Source of the DNA: Pseudomonadota bacterium
GTDB taxonomy: Bacteria; Pseudomonadota; Gammaproteobacteria; Burkholderiales; Methylophilaceae
Assembly: GCA_020053735.1 (NCBI GenBank)
Contig: JAGVMP010000009.1
Span: forward strand, 124,001-188,000
Direction of reading: 5' to 3'
Length of the DNA stretch: 64,000 nucleotides
In this document: piece by piece, positions 1 through 9,233 of the stretch
Numbering within the stretch: the stretch's first letter is position 1
Layout: every line of letters starts with the position of its first letter
Notes under the pieces: generated by a model
What the model was told of the DNA's origin: nothing
Seen by the model: the letters and a program-made list of their open reading frames with translations, nothing else
The model's database searches: none
Translations under genes and position numbers: made by a program

Positions 1-45
1 CTGAAGCTGGTTATTCATACGTGAAAGCCAATATCCATAAGGGTT
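1..45 (+). repeat. Palindromic repeat copy 1 (A+B modules) inside gltX, truncated by window edge
   Basis: The sequence CTGAAGCTGGTTATTCATAC followed by GTGAAAGCCAATATCCATAA matches the second half of the long repeat in dnaX. It then continues directly into the short NIHK-coding module found elsewhere. This is the copy that shows modules A and B are parts of one element. It is read in-frame as AEAGYSYVKANIHK. Confidence 0.8.
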
Positions 46-443
46 CCATGGCATCTAATTTGATAAGTGCGCCTGATTTGAAGGCTGTGTTAAATCTGTA
101 TCGTGAACGTGCCAATAACTTGAATCAACTGGCTAACGATGTGGCGTATTTTTATACCCTGCCACAAGCCAGCTCGGCCGATGTAGAAAAGCATATTACG
201 CCAGAAATTATGCCCGCTATGCAAAAACTGCAGCAGCAGCTTACGCATATTGAGTGGACGGCTGAGGCGATTCATCAGGCAATCAATGCAGTGGTGGCTG
301 AATTTGGGCTTAAGTTTCCTAAGCTTGCCATGCCGCTACGCGTGATGCTGACGGGTATTGCACAATCACCCAGTATCGACCAAGTGATGGCTTTATTAGG
401 CCAAAATGAAACCTTAACAAGAATCAACGCATACCTTAAATAA
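1..443 (+). CDS. gltX: Glutamyl-tRNA synthetase, C-terminal part (5' end outside window)
   Basis: GltX charges tRNA-Glu with glutamate in the cytoplasm. Only the last ~147 codons are present; the frame is open from base 3 to the stop at 441-443, so the ORF-track start at 21 is an artefact of the window edge. The visible part matches the C-terminal anticodon-binding region, including a segment reading FPKLAMPLRVMLTG and then QSPSIDQVMALLG, as in bacterial GluRS. The first visible residues, EAGYSYVKANIHK, are not GltX family sequence. They are encoded by a repeat that recurs in dnaX and other genes of this window and is read in-frame here. The identification as gltX is good; the catalytic domain cannot be checked. 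Confidence 0.88.
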   Translation, partial: EAGYSYVKANIHKGSMASNLISAPDLKAVLNLYRERANNLNQLANDVAYFYTLPQASSADVEKHITPEIMPAMQKLQQQLTHIEWTAEAIHQAINAVVAEFGLKFPKLAMPLRVMLTGIAQSPSIDQVMALLGQNETLTRINAYLK

Positions 444-594
444 ATATTAAGCAAATAATTATCAGTTGGCACTTGAAACTAGAACAAAAAGACGCAATCA
501 TAGTCGTATGCTAGACATTTATTAGTTAGTCGGCATAAAGAGTTTCTTAGAAAAGAAGCAACTCCAATTTTACTAAAACTACAAGGAGCAAAAT

Positions 595-834
595 ATGAAT
601 AATAAAGGCCAGATGTTGCAAGACCCATTTTTAAACGCACTGAGAAAAGAGCATGTGCAAGTGTCTATTTATTTGGTGAACGGTATTAAGCTGCAAGGCC
701 AAGTAGATTCTTTCGACCAATACGTGATTTTACTTAAAAACACCGTCACGCAAATGGTGTATAAACATGCGATATCTACCATTGTGCCAGCACGTGCTGT
801 CAGTATGGTGATGCCAGAACATCCGGAAGATTAA
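595..834 (+). CDS. hfq: RNA chaperone Hfq
   Basis: Hfq is a hexameric Sm-like RNA-binding protein that pairs small RNAs with mRNAs. The 79-residue product is the compact betaproteobacterial length. It shows the Sm1 motif ([19 protein letters not shown]) and the Sm2 motif [12 protein letters not shown], including the YKH triad of the proximal RNA-binding face. An AAGGAG ribosome binding site lies just before the ATG. The gene is followed after 2 nt by hflX, the classical hfq-hflX-hflK-hflC order. Confidence 0.97.
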   Translation: MNNKGQMLQDPFLNALRKEHVQVSIYLVNGIKLQGQVDSFDQYVILLKNTVTQMVYKHAISTIVPARAVSMVMPEHPED

Positions 835-836
835 GT

Positions 837-2078
837 TTGGCAATTAAACCTTCTGGATACGGCGAAAATACCTTAGCGAATCCTAGCACTCAAACAGTTG
901 CGTCTGATGGCGCAATTGTTTTGGTCAGTATTGATTTTGACGAGCCTGATTATGCAGAAAGTTTGCAAGAACTTCGCCAACTGGTCACTTCTGCAGGTAT
1001 GCAAGTGCGCGCCACCATTGAAGGCAAGCGCAGCGTGCCCGATGCAAAATTATTCATTGGTAGCGGTAAAGCCGATGAGTTGAAGTTGATGTTAGAAGCC
1101 AGTGAAACTAATCTAGTCGCTTTCAACCACGATTTAAGTCCGTCGCAACAGCGCAATTTAGAGCGTTTTTTACAAGCCAAAGTGCTGGATAGAACTGGCT
1201 TAATTTTAGATATCTTTGCACAGCGTGCCAAAAGTCACGAAGGTAAATTACAAGTTGAATTAGCGCAGCTAGAGCATTTATCCACTCGCTTAGTACGCGG
1301 CTGGACCCACTTAGAGCGACAAAAAGGGGGTATTGGTGTACGCGGCGGTCCAGGTGAGAAACAATTAGAGCTTGATAAGCGCATGATTGGTGTGCGCGTC
1401 AAACAATTGCGCGAGAAGCTCGTAAAACTTAAATTGCAGCGCAGTATGCAGCGCAAATCGCGTAAACGCAGTAATGTAATGACAGTATCGTTAGTGGGTT
1501 ACACCAATGCAGGCAAATCAACTTTGTTTAATCGACTGACGCAATCGGGCGTTTACGCAGCAGATCAGCTTTTTGCCACGCTAGATACTACTTCGCGCAA
1601 ACTATACTTGGGCAGTGCGCAATCCGATTACGATGAACATGGCCAATATTTAGGTCGTAGCGAAGTGGTGATGTCAGACACAGTAGGGTTTATTAAACAC
1701 CTGCCTACCACCTTGATAGAAGCGTTTGGCGCCACTTTAGAAGAGGCTGTACAAGCTGACTTATTGCTGCATGTGATAGATGTGGCCAGCACTAATCGCG
1801 ACGCGCAAATTACGCAGGTAAATAAAGTGCTCACCGAAATTGGTGCGGCTGAGGTGCCACAAGTATTGGTGCTCAATCAAATTGATCGGCTTGCCAAAGA
1901 ATTCGATAGTGCCTTAAATGACACTGCGGCGGGCTTTGAGCGAGATGAATATGGTAGAATTTATCAAGTGCGCGTGTCAGCTAAAACAGGCGCGGGCTTG
2001 GAATTTATTAGGCTGGCGTTAGCAGAGCATCAACAGTGGTTAAAAAGATTAAGCACTGAAGAAAGCGCTTATGCATAA
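837..2078 (+). CDS. hflX: GTPase HflX
   Basis: HflX is a ribosome-associated GTPase that splits stalled or heat-damaged 70S ribosomes. The 413-residue protein has an N-terminal HflX domain with the glycine-rich GGIGVRGGPGE segment. A G domain follows, with P-loop GYTNAGKST near residue 221, a DTVGF switch motif and an NQID specificity motif. The start appears to be TTG, 2 nt after the hfq stop, which suggests translational coupling. The C-terminal region after the G domain is short, as in related Betaproteobacteria. Confidence 0.95.
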   Translation: MAIKPSGYGENTLANPSTQTVASDGAIVLVSIDFDEPDYAESLQELRQLVTSAGMQVRATIEGKRSVPDAKLFIGSGKADELKLMLEASETNLVAFNHDLSPSQQRNLERFLQAKVLDRTGLILDIFAQRAKSHEGKLQVELAQLEHLSTRLVRGWTHLERQKGGIGVRGGPGEKQLELDKRMIGVRVKQLREKLVKLKLQRSMQRKSRKRSNVMTVSLVGYTNAGKSTLFNRLTQSGVYAADQLFATLDTTSRKLYLGSAQSDYDEHGQYLGRSEVVMSDTVGFIKHLPTTLIEAFGATLEEAVQADLLLHVIDVASTNRDAQITQVNKVLTEIGAAEVPQVLVLNQIDRLAKEFDSALNDTAAGFERDEYGRIYQVRVSAKTGAGLEFIRLALAEHQQWLKRLSTEESAYA

Positions 2079-2112
2079 AGTTTATATTAAAAAAATAGTT
2101 CGGAGTTTTTGA

Positions 2113-3336
2113 ATGATTAAAATACCTCAGATTAGATTACCTGAGTTTAAATTTTTAGGAATTAAGTTTCCAGGTTTTAGATTTCCTGGCTTTGGCCAAA
2201 AAAACAATGAAGGCCCGCCTGATTTAGATCAAGTGTTGCGCGATTTAAGCCAAAAAATTAACAATCTTTTTGGTAAGGGTAAAGGCTCAGGTGGCTTTAA
2301 TAGTAATAATCAGCCTGCTGACAATAAAGATTTTAGTGTGCCAATCGCGCCGATTTTGGGCATTATTGTAGCCATTTGGCTGGCGACCGGCTTTTATATT
2401 GTTGACCAAGGTTCTGTTGGTGTTGTGCAGCGTTTTGGTAAATACACCACCAACACCGAGCCTGGCCCTCGTTGGCATTGGCCATTCCCTATTGAATCGG
2501 TAACGGTTGTTAACATGGAGCAGGTACGTCGCTTAGAAGTGGGTTATCGCAGCAGTGGCGAGGGTGCTGGTAGCAAAACCAAAGTGCCTAGAGAAGCTTT
2601 GATGTTGACCGAAGATGAAAATATCATTGATATGCAGGTGGCAGTGCAATACAAGCTTAAAAGCGCTAAAGACTTTATCTTTAATAATCGCGATACTGAT
2701 AAATCGGTAATGTCAGCCGCAGAAACCGCCATTCGTGAAATAGTCGGCAAAAGTAAGCTGGATGACCTGTTGCAAAAAGGCTTGCCCGATACCTCCGCTC
2801 GCATGCAAGCGATTTTGGATAGCTATAACACGGGTATACTCATTACCAGCGTTTCTAGACAAAAAGGCGCGGCGCCAGAACAGGTAAAAGAAGCGTTTGA
2901 TGATGTTAACCGTGCCAACCAAGATTACCAGAGGCAAATTAACTTAGGCCAAGCTTATGCTAATGATGTGATTCCTAAAGCACGCGGTAACGCATCTCGT
3001 TTGGCGGCAGAAGCTGCAGGTTATAAACTTAAAGTTGAAAGCGAAGCGACTGGTAACGCCAGCCGTTTTGAGCAGATACTAACGCAATATAATAAAGCGC
3101 CAGAAGTGACGCGCCAACGTTTATATTTAGACGCGCAAGAGCAAATCATGTCGAACACCAGCAAAATTATTGTCGACCAAAAAGGCGGCAACAGCATGCT
3201 CTATTTGCCGCTAGATAAACTGATGGAACAAACCCGTAACACTAATACAGGTGCAGCTTCTGCGGCAGCTGCTAGCGTGGTGCGAGAAGAAGAATCGTCA
3301 AGCGAAGATACGCGTAGCTTATCGCGCGATCGCTAG
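2113..3336 (+). CDS. hflK: Membrane protease modulator HflK
   Basis: HflK is an SPFH/band-7 inner-membrane protein that forms a large ring complex with HflC around FtsH and modulates its proteolysis. The 407-residue protein starts with an unusual repetitive stretch of IKFPGF/FRFPGFG units and a glycine/asparagine-rich segment. One membrane span follows near residues 78-97, then the band-7 domain (VDQGSVGVVQRFGKY). The C-terminal tail is alanine-rich and charged. A GGAG ribosome binding site precedes the ATG. hflC follows 64 nt downstream on the same strand. Confidence 0.95.
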   Translation: MIKIPQIRLPEFKFLGIKFPGFRFPGFGQKNNEGPPDLDQVLRDLSQKINNLFGKGKGSGGFNSNNQPADNKDFSVPIAPILGIIVAIWLATGFYIVDQGSVGVVQRFGKYTTNTEPGPRWHWPFPIESVTVVNMEQVRRLEVGYRSSGEGAGSKTKVPREALMLTEDENIIDMQVAVQYKLKSAKDFIFNNRDTDKSVMSAAETAIREIVGKSKLDDLLQKGLPDTSARMQAILDSYNTGILITSVSRQKGAAPEQVKEAFDDVNRANQDYQRQINLGQAYANDVIPKARGNASRLAAEAAGYKLKVESEATGNASRFEQILTQYNKAPEVTRQRLYLDAQEQIMSNTSKIIVDQKGGNSMLYLPLDKLMEQTRNTNTGAASAAAASVVREEESSSEDTRSLSRDR

Positions 3337-3400
3337 AAGTAATATCCTAGAAATAACATCTAGGCGTGATATCTAAATAAGAGTTAAAGGTAGAGAGAAT

Positions 3401-4270
3401 ATGAAAAGTATTGGTACAGCTTTAGTTGGATTGTTAGTCGCTTTAATGCTTCTGACAATGTCTTTGTTCATTGTCGACCAGCGTGAATATGCCTTAGTGT
3501 TTAGGTTGGGTGAGTTAGTCTCGGTTAAAAAAGAGCCTGGCCTATATTTCAAAGTGCCTTTGCTAGATGACTTAAAATATTTCGAAAAGCGCATCGTAAC
3601 GCTAGACTGGGAGCAGCCAGCGGAGATTGTGACGAGCGAAAACAAAACCATGACCGTAGATTCGTTTGTGAAATGGCGCATTATCGACCCTGCTAAGTAC
3701 TATGTATCAGTCAAAGAAGGCGGCGAAGCGGCAGCAGAGGACAGGTTGTCGCAAGTAGTGAACGCGGGGTTGCGTGATGAGTTTGGTAAACGTACCGTGC
3801 GCGAGGTGATTGCTGGCGAGCGTGGTGCCATTATGCAAAATATGAAAATACGTGCCGACAAAGAGGCACGCCAAATCGGTATTCAAGTGGTGGATGTGCG
3901 CTTGAAACGAGTGGATTATTCTGAAGATATTTCGAAATCAGTGTACGACCGTATGATTGCAGAGCGTAAGCGTATCGCCAATCAGTTGCGTTCTGAAGGT
4001 TCTGCTGCATCCGAAAAAATTCGTGCTGATGCTGATAAACAGCGCGAAGTGATTATTGCAGAAGCTTTTCGCGATGCGCAAAAAATGAAAGGTGAAGGTG
4101 ACGCCAAAGCCGCAGAAATTTACTCAAGCGCTTATGGTAAAAACCCAGAGTTTTATGCGTTTTACCGCAGCCAAGAAGCCTATAAAAACAGCTTTAAAAG
4201 TAAATCTGACGTGATGGTGTTAGACCCAAGCTCAGAGTTCTTTAAATATATGCGTGGCACTGGCAAATAA
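3401..4270 (+). CDS. hflC: Membrane protease modulator HflC
   Basis: HflC is the partner of HflK in the FtsH-associated complex on the periplasmic face of the inner membrane. The 289-residue product has one N-terminal membrane span (about residues 5-24), the band-7 start VDQREYALVFRLGE, and a coiled, charged C-terminal half rich in Ala, Glu and Lys, as usual for the family. It lies directly after hflK and is followed by a DUF2065 gene, the common hflK-hflC-yjeT-like order. Confidence 0.95.
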   Translation: MKSIGTALVGLLVALMLLTMSLFIVDQREYALVFRLGELVSVKKEPGLYFKVPLLDDLKYFEKRIVTLDWEQPAEIVTSENKTMTVDSFVKWRIIDPAKYYVSVKEGGEAAAEDRLSQVVNAGLRDEFGKRTVREVIAGERGAIMQNMKIRADKEARQIGIQVVDVRLKRVDYSEDISKSVYDRMIAERKRIANQLRSEGSAASEKIRADADKQREVIIAEAFRDAQKMKGEGDAKAAEIYSSAYGKNPEFYAFYRSQEAYKNSFKSKSDVMVLDPSSEFFKYMRGTGK

Positions 4271-4308
4271 GCCTAAAGACAAGATGATGGTTACAAGATG
4301 AGGGCAAT

Positions 4309-4491
4309 TTGAATACGCTACTTGTCGCACTGGGCTTAATGTTGGTGTTAGAGGGGTTGCTGCCGTTTATTGCGCCACAGGCATGGCGCGAAACCTTTAA
4401 ACGTATGATAGAACTCAAAGATGGCCAATTGCGCTTTGTTGGCATCGTCTCCATCATTGCTGGTTTATTGCTCATCCTGTTAAGTCGTTAG
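4309..4491 (+). CDS. DUF2065 (YjeT-like) small membrane protein
   Basis: This 60-residue protein has two hydrophobic segments (about residues 3-21 and 43-58) separated by a short polar loop containing WRETFKRMIELKDGQLRFVG. That pattern is typical of DUF2065/YjeT proteins, which are usually found downstream of hflC. The start is a TTG preceded by a weak purine-rich stretch. No function is established for the family. The position suggests an association with the HflKC complex, but that is inference. Confidence 0.85.
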   Translation: MNTLLVALGLMLVLEGLLPFIAPQAWRETFKRMIELKDGQLRFVGIVSIIAGLLLILLSR

Positions 4492-4548
4492 CCTAAGTCA
4501 TTAGCTCGAACCGCTAGTTTTACCGCTTTTGCTAGTATAATAGCGCCT

Positions 4549-5709
4549 ATGCGTAACTGGTTACTTCCCGAATTTATTGAAGACGTACTGCCCACTGAGG
4601 CGGCGCGCATTGAGCAACTACGCCGTGATTTGCTTGATTTGTTTAAAGTGCACGGTTATCAATATGTGATTCCACCAACTTTAGAGTATTTGGAATCGCT
4701 TATTACTGGTACTGGACACGATTTAGATTTAGCCACATTTAAAGTGGTTGATCAACTCACTGGCCGCCTAATGGGTATTCGTGCTGACATGACACCACAA
4801 GCGGCACGCATTGATGCGCACATGCTGAATTTGAAGGGTGTTTGCAGGCTATGTTATGCGGGGACCGTATTACGTACTAAGCCAGATGGTCTTGCGCGCA
4901 CGAGAGAACCCTTGCAAATAGGCGCCGAGCTATTTGGCCACGCGGGTATCGAAAGTGATGTTGAAATTCAACGCTTAATGATTAAAGCCCTGCAATTGTT
5001 GGGTTTAAATCAAATTCACATTGATTTTAGCCACGTTGCGATTTTTGAAAGCTTGGTAAAAGCTGGCAATATTGATGCTGATTTAGAGCAAGCCTTATAT
5101 GGGGCTTTACAAAGCAAAGATAAAGCGGCCTTAGCAAGTTTAATAAAAGATTTGGACCAAACTATTCAGAAAGCCTTGCTCAGTTTAACTGAGTTAAATG
5201 GCGATATCAGCGTGTTGGATCAAGCATTAAAAGTCTTGCCAAAATTGCCAGAAATTACTCAGGCACTCGCAAATTTAAGCGCTGTTGCCAGCAAGCTGAG
5301 CGATTTAAACGTACAAGTTTCGTTTGATTTGGGCGAGTTGCGCGGTTATCACTATCACAGTGGCATTGTGTTTGCCGCTTATGCCAAAGGCTACACAGGC
5401 CCAGTGGCGTTAGGTGGACGTTATGATGAAGTGGGCGTAGCATTTGGTCGCGCGCGACCCGCCACTGGCTTTAGTATCGATTTACGTGGCATTGTAGCTA
5501 CGCTGCCGCCTGCACATCTACCCAAAACCATCCTTGCTCCAGAAGATAACGACGCCGCGTTGTTGGCCAAGATAGAAGCGCTGCGTACGGAAGGCTTGGT
5601 GGTGATTCAGGTATTACCACACGCGCAAGTCAGTGCTGCAGAGCTGAATTGCGACAGTGCGCTGGTGATGCGCGACGGTGAATGGCGCATAGAAGCATTA
5701 AAACATTAA
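4549..5709 (+). CDS. hisZ: ATP phosphoribosyltransferase regulatory subunit HisZ
   Basis: HisZ is a catalytically inactive class II aminoacyl-tRNA-synthetase paralogue. It assembles with short-form HisG, the first enzyme of histidine synthesis, and confers feedback control. The 386-residue sequence begins WLLPEFIEDVLPTEA and shows synthetase-fold segments such as MTPQAARIDAH and LRGYHYHSGIVF, with GGRYD near the C-terminus. It lacks the anticodon-binding C-terminal domain of HisS. The hisZ-purA order after hflC is standard in Betaproteobacteria. Confidence 0.94.
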   Translation: MRNWLLPEFIEDVLPTEAARIEQLRRDLLDLFKVHGYQYVIPPTLEYLESLITGTGHDLDLATFKVVDQLTGRLMGIRADMTPQAARIDAHMLNLKGVCRLCYAGTVLRTKPDGLARTREPLQIGAELFGHAGIESDVEIQRLMIKALQLLGLNQIHIDFSHVAIFESLVKAGNIDADLEQALYGALQSKDKAALASLIKDLDQTIQKALLSLTELNGDISVLDQALKVLPKLPEITQALANLSAVASKLSDLNVQVSFDLGELRGYHYHSGIVFAAYAKGYTGPVALGGRYDEVGVAFGRARPATGFSIDLRGIVATLPPAHLPKTILAPEDNDAALLAKIEALRTEGLVVIQVLPHAQVSAAELNCDSALVMRDGEWRIEALKH

Positions 5710-5728
5710 TTAAAAAAGTTTAGAACTT

Positions 5729-7069
5729 ATGAATAAAGCAGCAAAAAACGTTGTCGGACGTAATATTGTAGTGATAGGCACACAATGGGGCGATGAAGGC
5801 AAAGGCAAAATTGTCGATTGGCTGACCGACCACGCCCAAGGCGTAGTGCGCTTTCAGGGCGGTCATAATGCAGGCCATACACTGGTCGTTGGTCAAGGTG
5901 CAGCACAAAAAGTGTACAAACTTAACCTAGTTCCTTCTGGCATTGTGCGTAGCGGTGTTAATTGCTACATCGGCAATGGCGTGGTACTTGATGCTGCGCA
6001 TTTGCTCAGTGAAATTGAAAGTTTAGAAAAAGATGGTTTGGAAGTAAAAAGTCGCTTAAAAGTCAGCCCTGGTTGCCCACTGATATTGAGCCACCACGTG
6101 GCTTTAGACACTGCGCGTGAAGCGAAACGTGCTGTAAAAATTGGCACCACAGGCAAAGGCATTGGCCCAACTTACGAAGACAAAGTCGCGCGCCGCGCTT
6201 TAAGGGTTTACGATTTATTCTATCCAGAACGCTTTGCCGATAAATTGCGTGAAGTGATGGACTATCACAATTTTGTTTTAACCAATTACCTTGACGCCCA
6301 GCCTGTTGATTTTAATCAGCAATATGATGCCAGTATGCAGCATGCAGTGGCACTTAAGCCACTTATTTCAGATATTTCTGCCGAGTTGTACGCTGCGAAT
6401 GCGCGTGGCGAAAATCTGTTATTTGAAGGGGCGCAAGGCACCTTGTTGGATATTGACCACGGTACTTATCCTTATGTAACATCTAGCAACTGTATTGCTG
6501 GCCAAGCCAGTGGCGGTACGGGTGTTGGCGCCAATATGCTGCACTATGTGCTGGGCATTACCAAAGCCTATACCACGCGCGTGGGTGGCGGGCCATTTCC
6601 TAGTGAGTTAGATATTGAGTCTGCAAGCTGTCCTGGCAATCAAATGTCGGTCAAAGGCCAAGAAATCGGCACAGTGACCAAAAGAAAAAGAAGATGTGGT
6701 TGGTTCGATGCAGCTGCGTTACGTCGTTCTGCGCGTATTAACGGCCTCACTGGCTTGTGCATCACCAAGCTAGACGTGCTGGATGGCATTGATGAACTGC
6801 AAATCTGCACGGGTTATGAGCTAGATGGCAAGTCAGTGGATATGTTGCCGATTGGTGCAGATGATGTGGCGCGTTGCAAACCAATTTACGAAAAAGTTGC
6901 AGGTTGGCATGATAATACGTTTGGTGTAAAAACTTGGGAAGGCTTGCCAAAAGCGGCACAGCATTACCTCAAACGTCTGGAAGCCTTATGTGGGGTGCCG
7001 ATTGCGATTATATCGACGGGGCCAGAGCGCGATGAGACCATTGTGCTTGAGCATCCTTTTTCTGCATAA
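5729..7069 (+). CDS. purA: Adenylosuccinate synthetase
   Basis: PurA joins IMP and aspartate using GTP to make adenylosuccinate in AMP synthesis. The 446-residue protein carries the phosphate-binding loop [11 protein letters not shown] with the catalytic Asp near residues 17-27. It also carries the HNAGHT motif, the [14 protein letters not shown] segment and the Asp-binding loop [10 protein letters not shown]. The N-terminus is about ten residues longer than in E. coli. Spacing from hisZ is 19 nt, so co-transcription is likely. Confidence 0.97.
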   Translation: MNKAAKNVVGRNIVVIGTQWGDEGKGKIVDWLTDHAQGVVRFQGGHNAGHTLVVGQGAAQKVYKLNLVPSGIVRSGVNCYIGNGVVLDAAHLLSEIESLEKDGLEVKSRLKVSPGCPLILSHHVALDTAREAKRAVKIGTTGKGIGPTYEDKVARRALRVYDLFYPERFADKLREVMDYHNFVLTNYLDAQPVDFNQQYDASMQHAVALKPLISDISAELYAANARGENLLFEGAQGTLLDIDHGTYPYVTSSNCIAGQASGGTGVGANMLHYVLGITKAYTTRVGGGPFPSELDIESASCPGNQMSVKGQEIGTVTKRKRRCGWFDAAALRRSARINGLTGLCITKLDVLDGIDELQICTGYELDGKSVDMLPIGADDVARCKPIYEKVAGWHDNTFGVKTWEGLPKAAQHYLKRLEALCGVPIAIISTGPERDETIVLEHPFSA

Positions 7070-7205
7070 AATGCAAATTGCGTCACAATACTTTGTTGCC
7101 GCATAAAAAATCATCGCTTACATATAACCATATGCTGCGCTCAATTTTATTACTTGCGCCTCGTCTTGCTTAGCACTTTGCATATTATGGTGATGTTATT
7201 TTCAC

Positions 7206-7775
7206 ATGATAAATTCAATTAAGAATCAAAAGCTTGCTTGGGCAATTACAGGTTCTGGCCATTACCTGCGTGAGTCTCTTGGGATTTTGCAAGCGCTTGA
7301 AAATGTGGATATTTTTTTAAGCCGCGCAGCAGCAGAAATCATCAAGCAATATGGCTTTCAGGCTGAGTTAGATGCAACGGACCACAAGGTTTATCAGGAT
7401 AAAACGGCCAGCAGCGTGCCTGTGGAGCTTTTTTATGAAGGGAAGTATCACACACTGGTAATTGCACCTGCTACCTCTAATACCATCGCTAAAATGGCCT
7501 ATGGATTTTCAGACTCACTCGTAACCAATCTCTACGCACAAGCAGGAAAAACGCGGGTACCTAGCATTATATTTGCCTGCGATACTGTGCCAGTTTTAAC
7601 CTCTGGTTTTATTGAATCAGAGGCGCCACGCGACAATATGGTGCAGGTATTTCCGCGCCAAATTGATTTAGATAATGTGGCGAAACTAGCCACCTTTGAA
7701 CATACGCAGGTTGCGAGCGATATGCATATGCTCCAGCAGGCAATATCCATGCGGCTTGCGGGCCTGCCAAAATAA
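7206..7775 (+). CDS. Flavoprotein of the dihydromethanopterin reductase / AfpA type
   Basis: The 189-residue product resembles the flavin-binding flavoprotein family (PF02441), with LAWAITGSGHYLRES at the start and VIAPATSNTIAKMAYG in the middle. The archaeal-type dihydromethanopterin reductase DmrB and AfpA-like proteins of methylotrophs belong here. The likely role, reduction of dihydro- to tetrahydromethanopterin with FMN, is inferred from family and from the adjoining pterin and methanofuran genes. The C-terminal residues LQQAISMRLAGLPK are encoded by a sequence matching the window-wide repeat. The gene is 12 nt from the next one and probably heads a four-gene operon. Confidence 0.75.
   Translation: MINSIKNQKLAWAITGSGHYLRESLGILQALENVDIFLSRAAAEIIKQYGFQAELDATDHKVYQDKTASSVPVELFYEGKYHTLVIAPATSNTIAKMAYGFSDSLVTNLYAQAGKTRVPSIIFACDTVPVLTSGFIESEAPRDNMVQVFPRQIDLDNVAKLATFEHTQVASDMHMLQQAISMRLAGLPK
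7731..7768 (+). repeat. Repeat copy (module B) at 3' end of the flavoprotein gene
   Basis: CTCCAGCAGGCAATATCCAT followed by GCGGCTTGCGGGCCTGCC resembles module B. It has the AATATCCATGCGG core and CTGC-rich flanks. It is read in a different frame from the NIHK copies (giving AISMRLAG) and ends 7 nt before the gene end. It is a weaker match than the copies in the mtdB-mch region. Confidence 0.5.
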
Positions 7776-7787
7776 TGCTCAAAAGCC

Positions 7788-9233
7788 ATGTCTGACAAAC
7801 TTCTTTTTTTAACAGGTAAGTTGGCTGAAAAAAGCCTGAATAAAGTATTGGCTGAAGTGGTGGCTAACCCTAAAACACCACCATTTAAGTATCGTGTCGA
7901 GCAGATTGGTGTTTCTGTTGCGGCGCTGATGACACCTGAAATGATTGCGCGTCGCCTAAAGAGCACGGGCGAGGCTAATAGGATGATTTTGCCAGGCTTA
8001 TGCCAAGGGGATTTAAGTCAATTGCATCGCCAATACGGTATCCCCGTAGAACGCGGCCCAGAAGATTTAAAAGATTTACCGCAGTATTTTGGCCAACAAG
8101 GTATCGCGCCCGATTTAAGCCAATATAGCTGCCAAATTTTTGCCGAGATTGTGGATGCGCCGGATTTAACAGTGGATGAAATTGTTACCAAAGCAGAAAA
8201 ATTTAAAGTACAAGGTGCTAACGTAATAGACTTAGGTTGCTTGCCGAATAAGCCATTCGCCCATTTGGCGGACACCATTAAAACCTTAAAGCAAGCCGGC
8301 TTCAAGGTGAGTGTAGACAGCATGAATAGCGATGAACTATTGTTAGCTGGTAAAGCGGGTGCTGACTATTTGTTAAGCCTCACAGAAAAAACACTGTGGA
8401 TTGCCGATGCTGTGGAAAGTACGCCGGTATTGATTCCTGGCCAGCCTGGTCATATGGCTTCGCTATATAAAGCAATCGAGGCTTGCCTTAAAAATAACAA
8501 ACCGTTTATTGCGGATGCGATTTTAGACCCGATTCATTTTGGATTGACTGACTCGATTGTGCGCTATCACAAACTACGCAAGAAATACCCACAAATCCAA
8601 ATCATGATGGGTATTGGTAACCTGACAGAGCTTACTGACGCCGACACTACAGGCATCAATGCCATGCTGTTTGGTATGATTAGTGAGCTAGGCATCAATG
8701 CCGTTTTGGCAACTTCGGTCAGCCCACACGCAGTGAATGCGATTGCCGAGGCCGATATTGCGCGGCGCGTGATGTTTAGCGCAAAGCGCGATAGCCGGCT
8801 ACCACGTGGCTATTCCTCTGCATTAAATGGCTTACATGATAGGCGGCCGTTTTCATACAATGCGGATGAAATTGCCGAAATTGCCGCACAAATTAAGGAC
8901 CCTAGTTTTCGCATCATGGTGAGTGAAACTGGCGTGCATGTGTATAACCGTGATGGCCTGCAATTGGATGTTGACCCGTTTGCGTTTTACCCTAATTTGG
9001 GTGTGCAAAGCGATGCTAGCCATGCGTTTTACTTGGGTGTGGAACTGGCAAGGGCGCAGATTGCGCATCAACTTGGTAAGCGCTATGTGCAAGATGAAGA
9101 GCTCAATTGGGGTTTGGCAACTGAACAAAACAAAGATGACAGAAAAAGTCCTGACAGAAAAAATCATCGTGAGGCCTCGCTGAAAGAAAAGCAAGCTAAG
9201 AAAAAAACCGATAATAAAGATGCGAAATCATGA
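7788..9233 (+). CDS. Dihydropteroate synthase-related protein (DUF6513 type)
   Basis: The 481-residue protein contains a TIM-barrel, pterin-binding-like region resembling dihydropteroate synthase (NVIDLGCLPN and VSVDSMNSDELLLAGKAGADY). This is preceded by a family-specific N-terminal domain. Such proteins occur in methylotrophs that carry H4MPT and are distinct from FolP. A role in assembling the pterin part of H4MPT is plausible but unproven. The C-terminal ~30 residues are highly charged and Lys-rich, probably disordered. The end overlaps the next gene by 4 nt (ATGA), so the genes are translationally coupled. Confidence 0.8.
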   Translation: MSDKLLFLTGKLAEKSLNKVLAEVVANPKTPPFKYRVEQIGVSVAALMTPEMIARRLKSTGEANRMILPGLCQGDLSQLHRQYGIPVERGPEDLKDLPQYFGQQGIAPDLSQYSCQIFAEIVDAPDLTVDEIVTKAEKFKVQGANVIDLGCLPNKPFAHLADTIKTLKQAGFKVSVDSMNSDELLLAGKAGADYLLSLTEKTLWIADAVESTPVLIPGQPGHMASLYKAIEACLKNNKPFIADAILDPIHFGLTDSIVRYHKLRKKYPQIQIMMGIGNLTELTDADTTGINAMLFGMISELGINAVLATSVSPHAVNAIAEADIARRVMFSAKRDSRLPRGYSSALNGLHDRRPFSYNADEIAEIAAQIKDPSFRIMVSETGVHVYNRDGLQLDVDPFAFYPNLGVQSDASHAFYLGVELARAQIAHQLGKRYVQDEELNWGLATEQNKDDRKSPDRKNHREASLKEKQAKKKTDNKDAKS

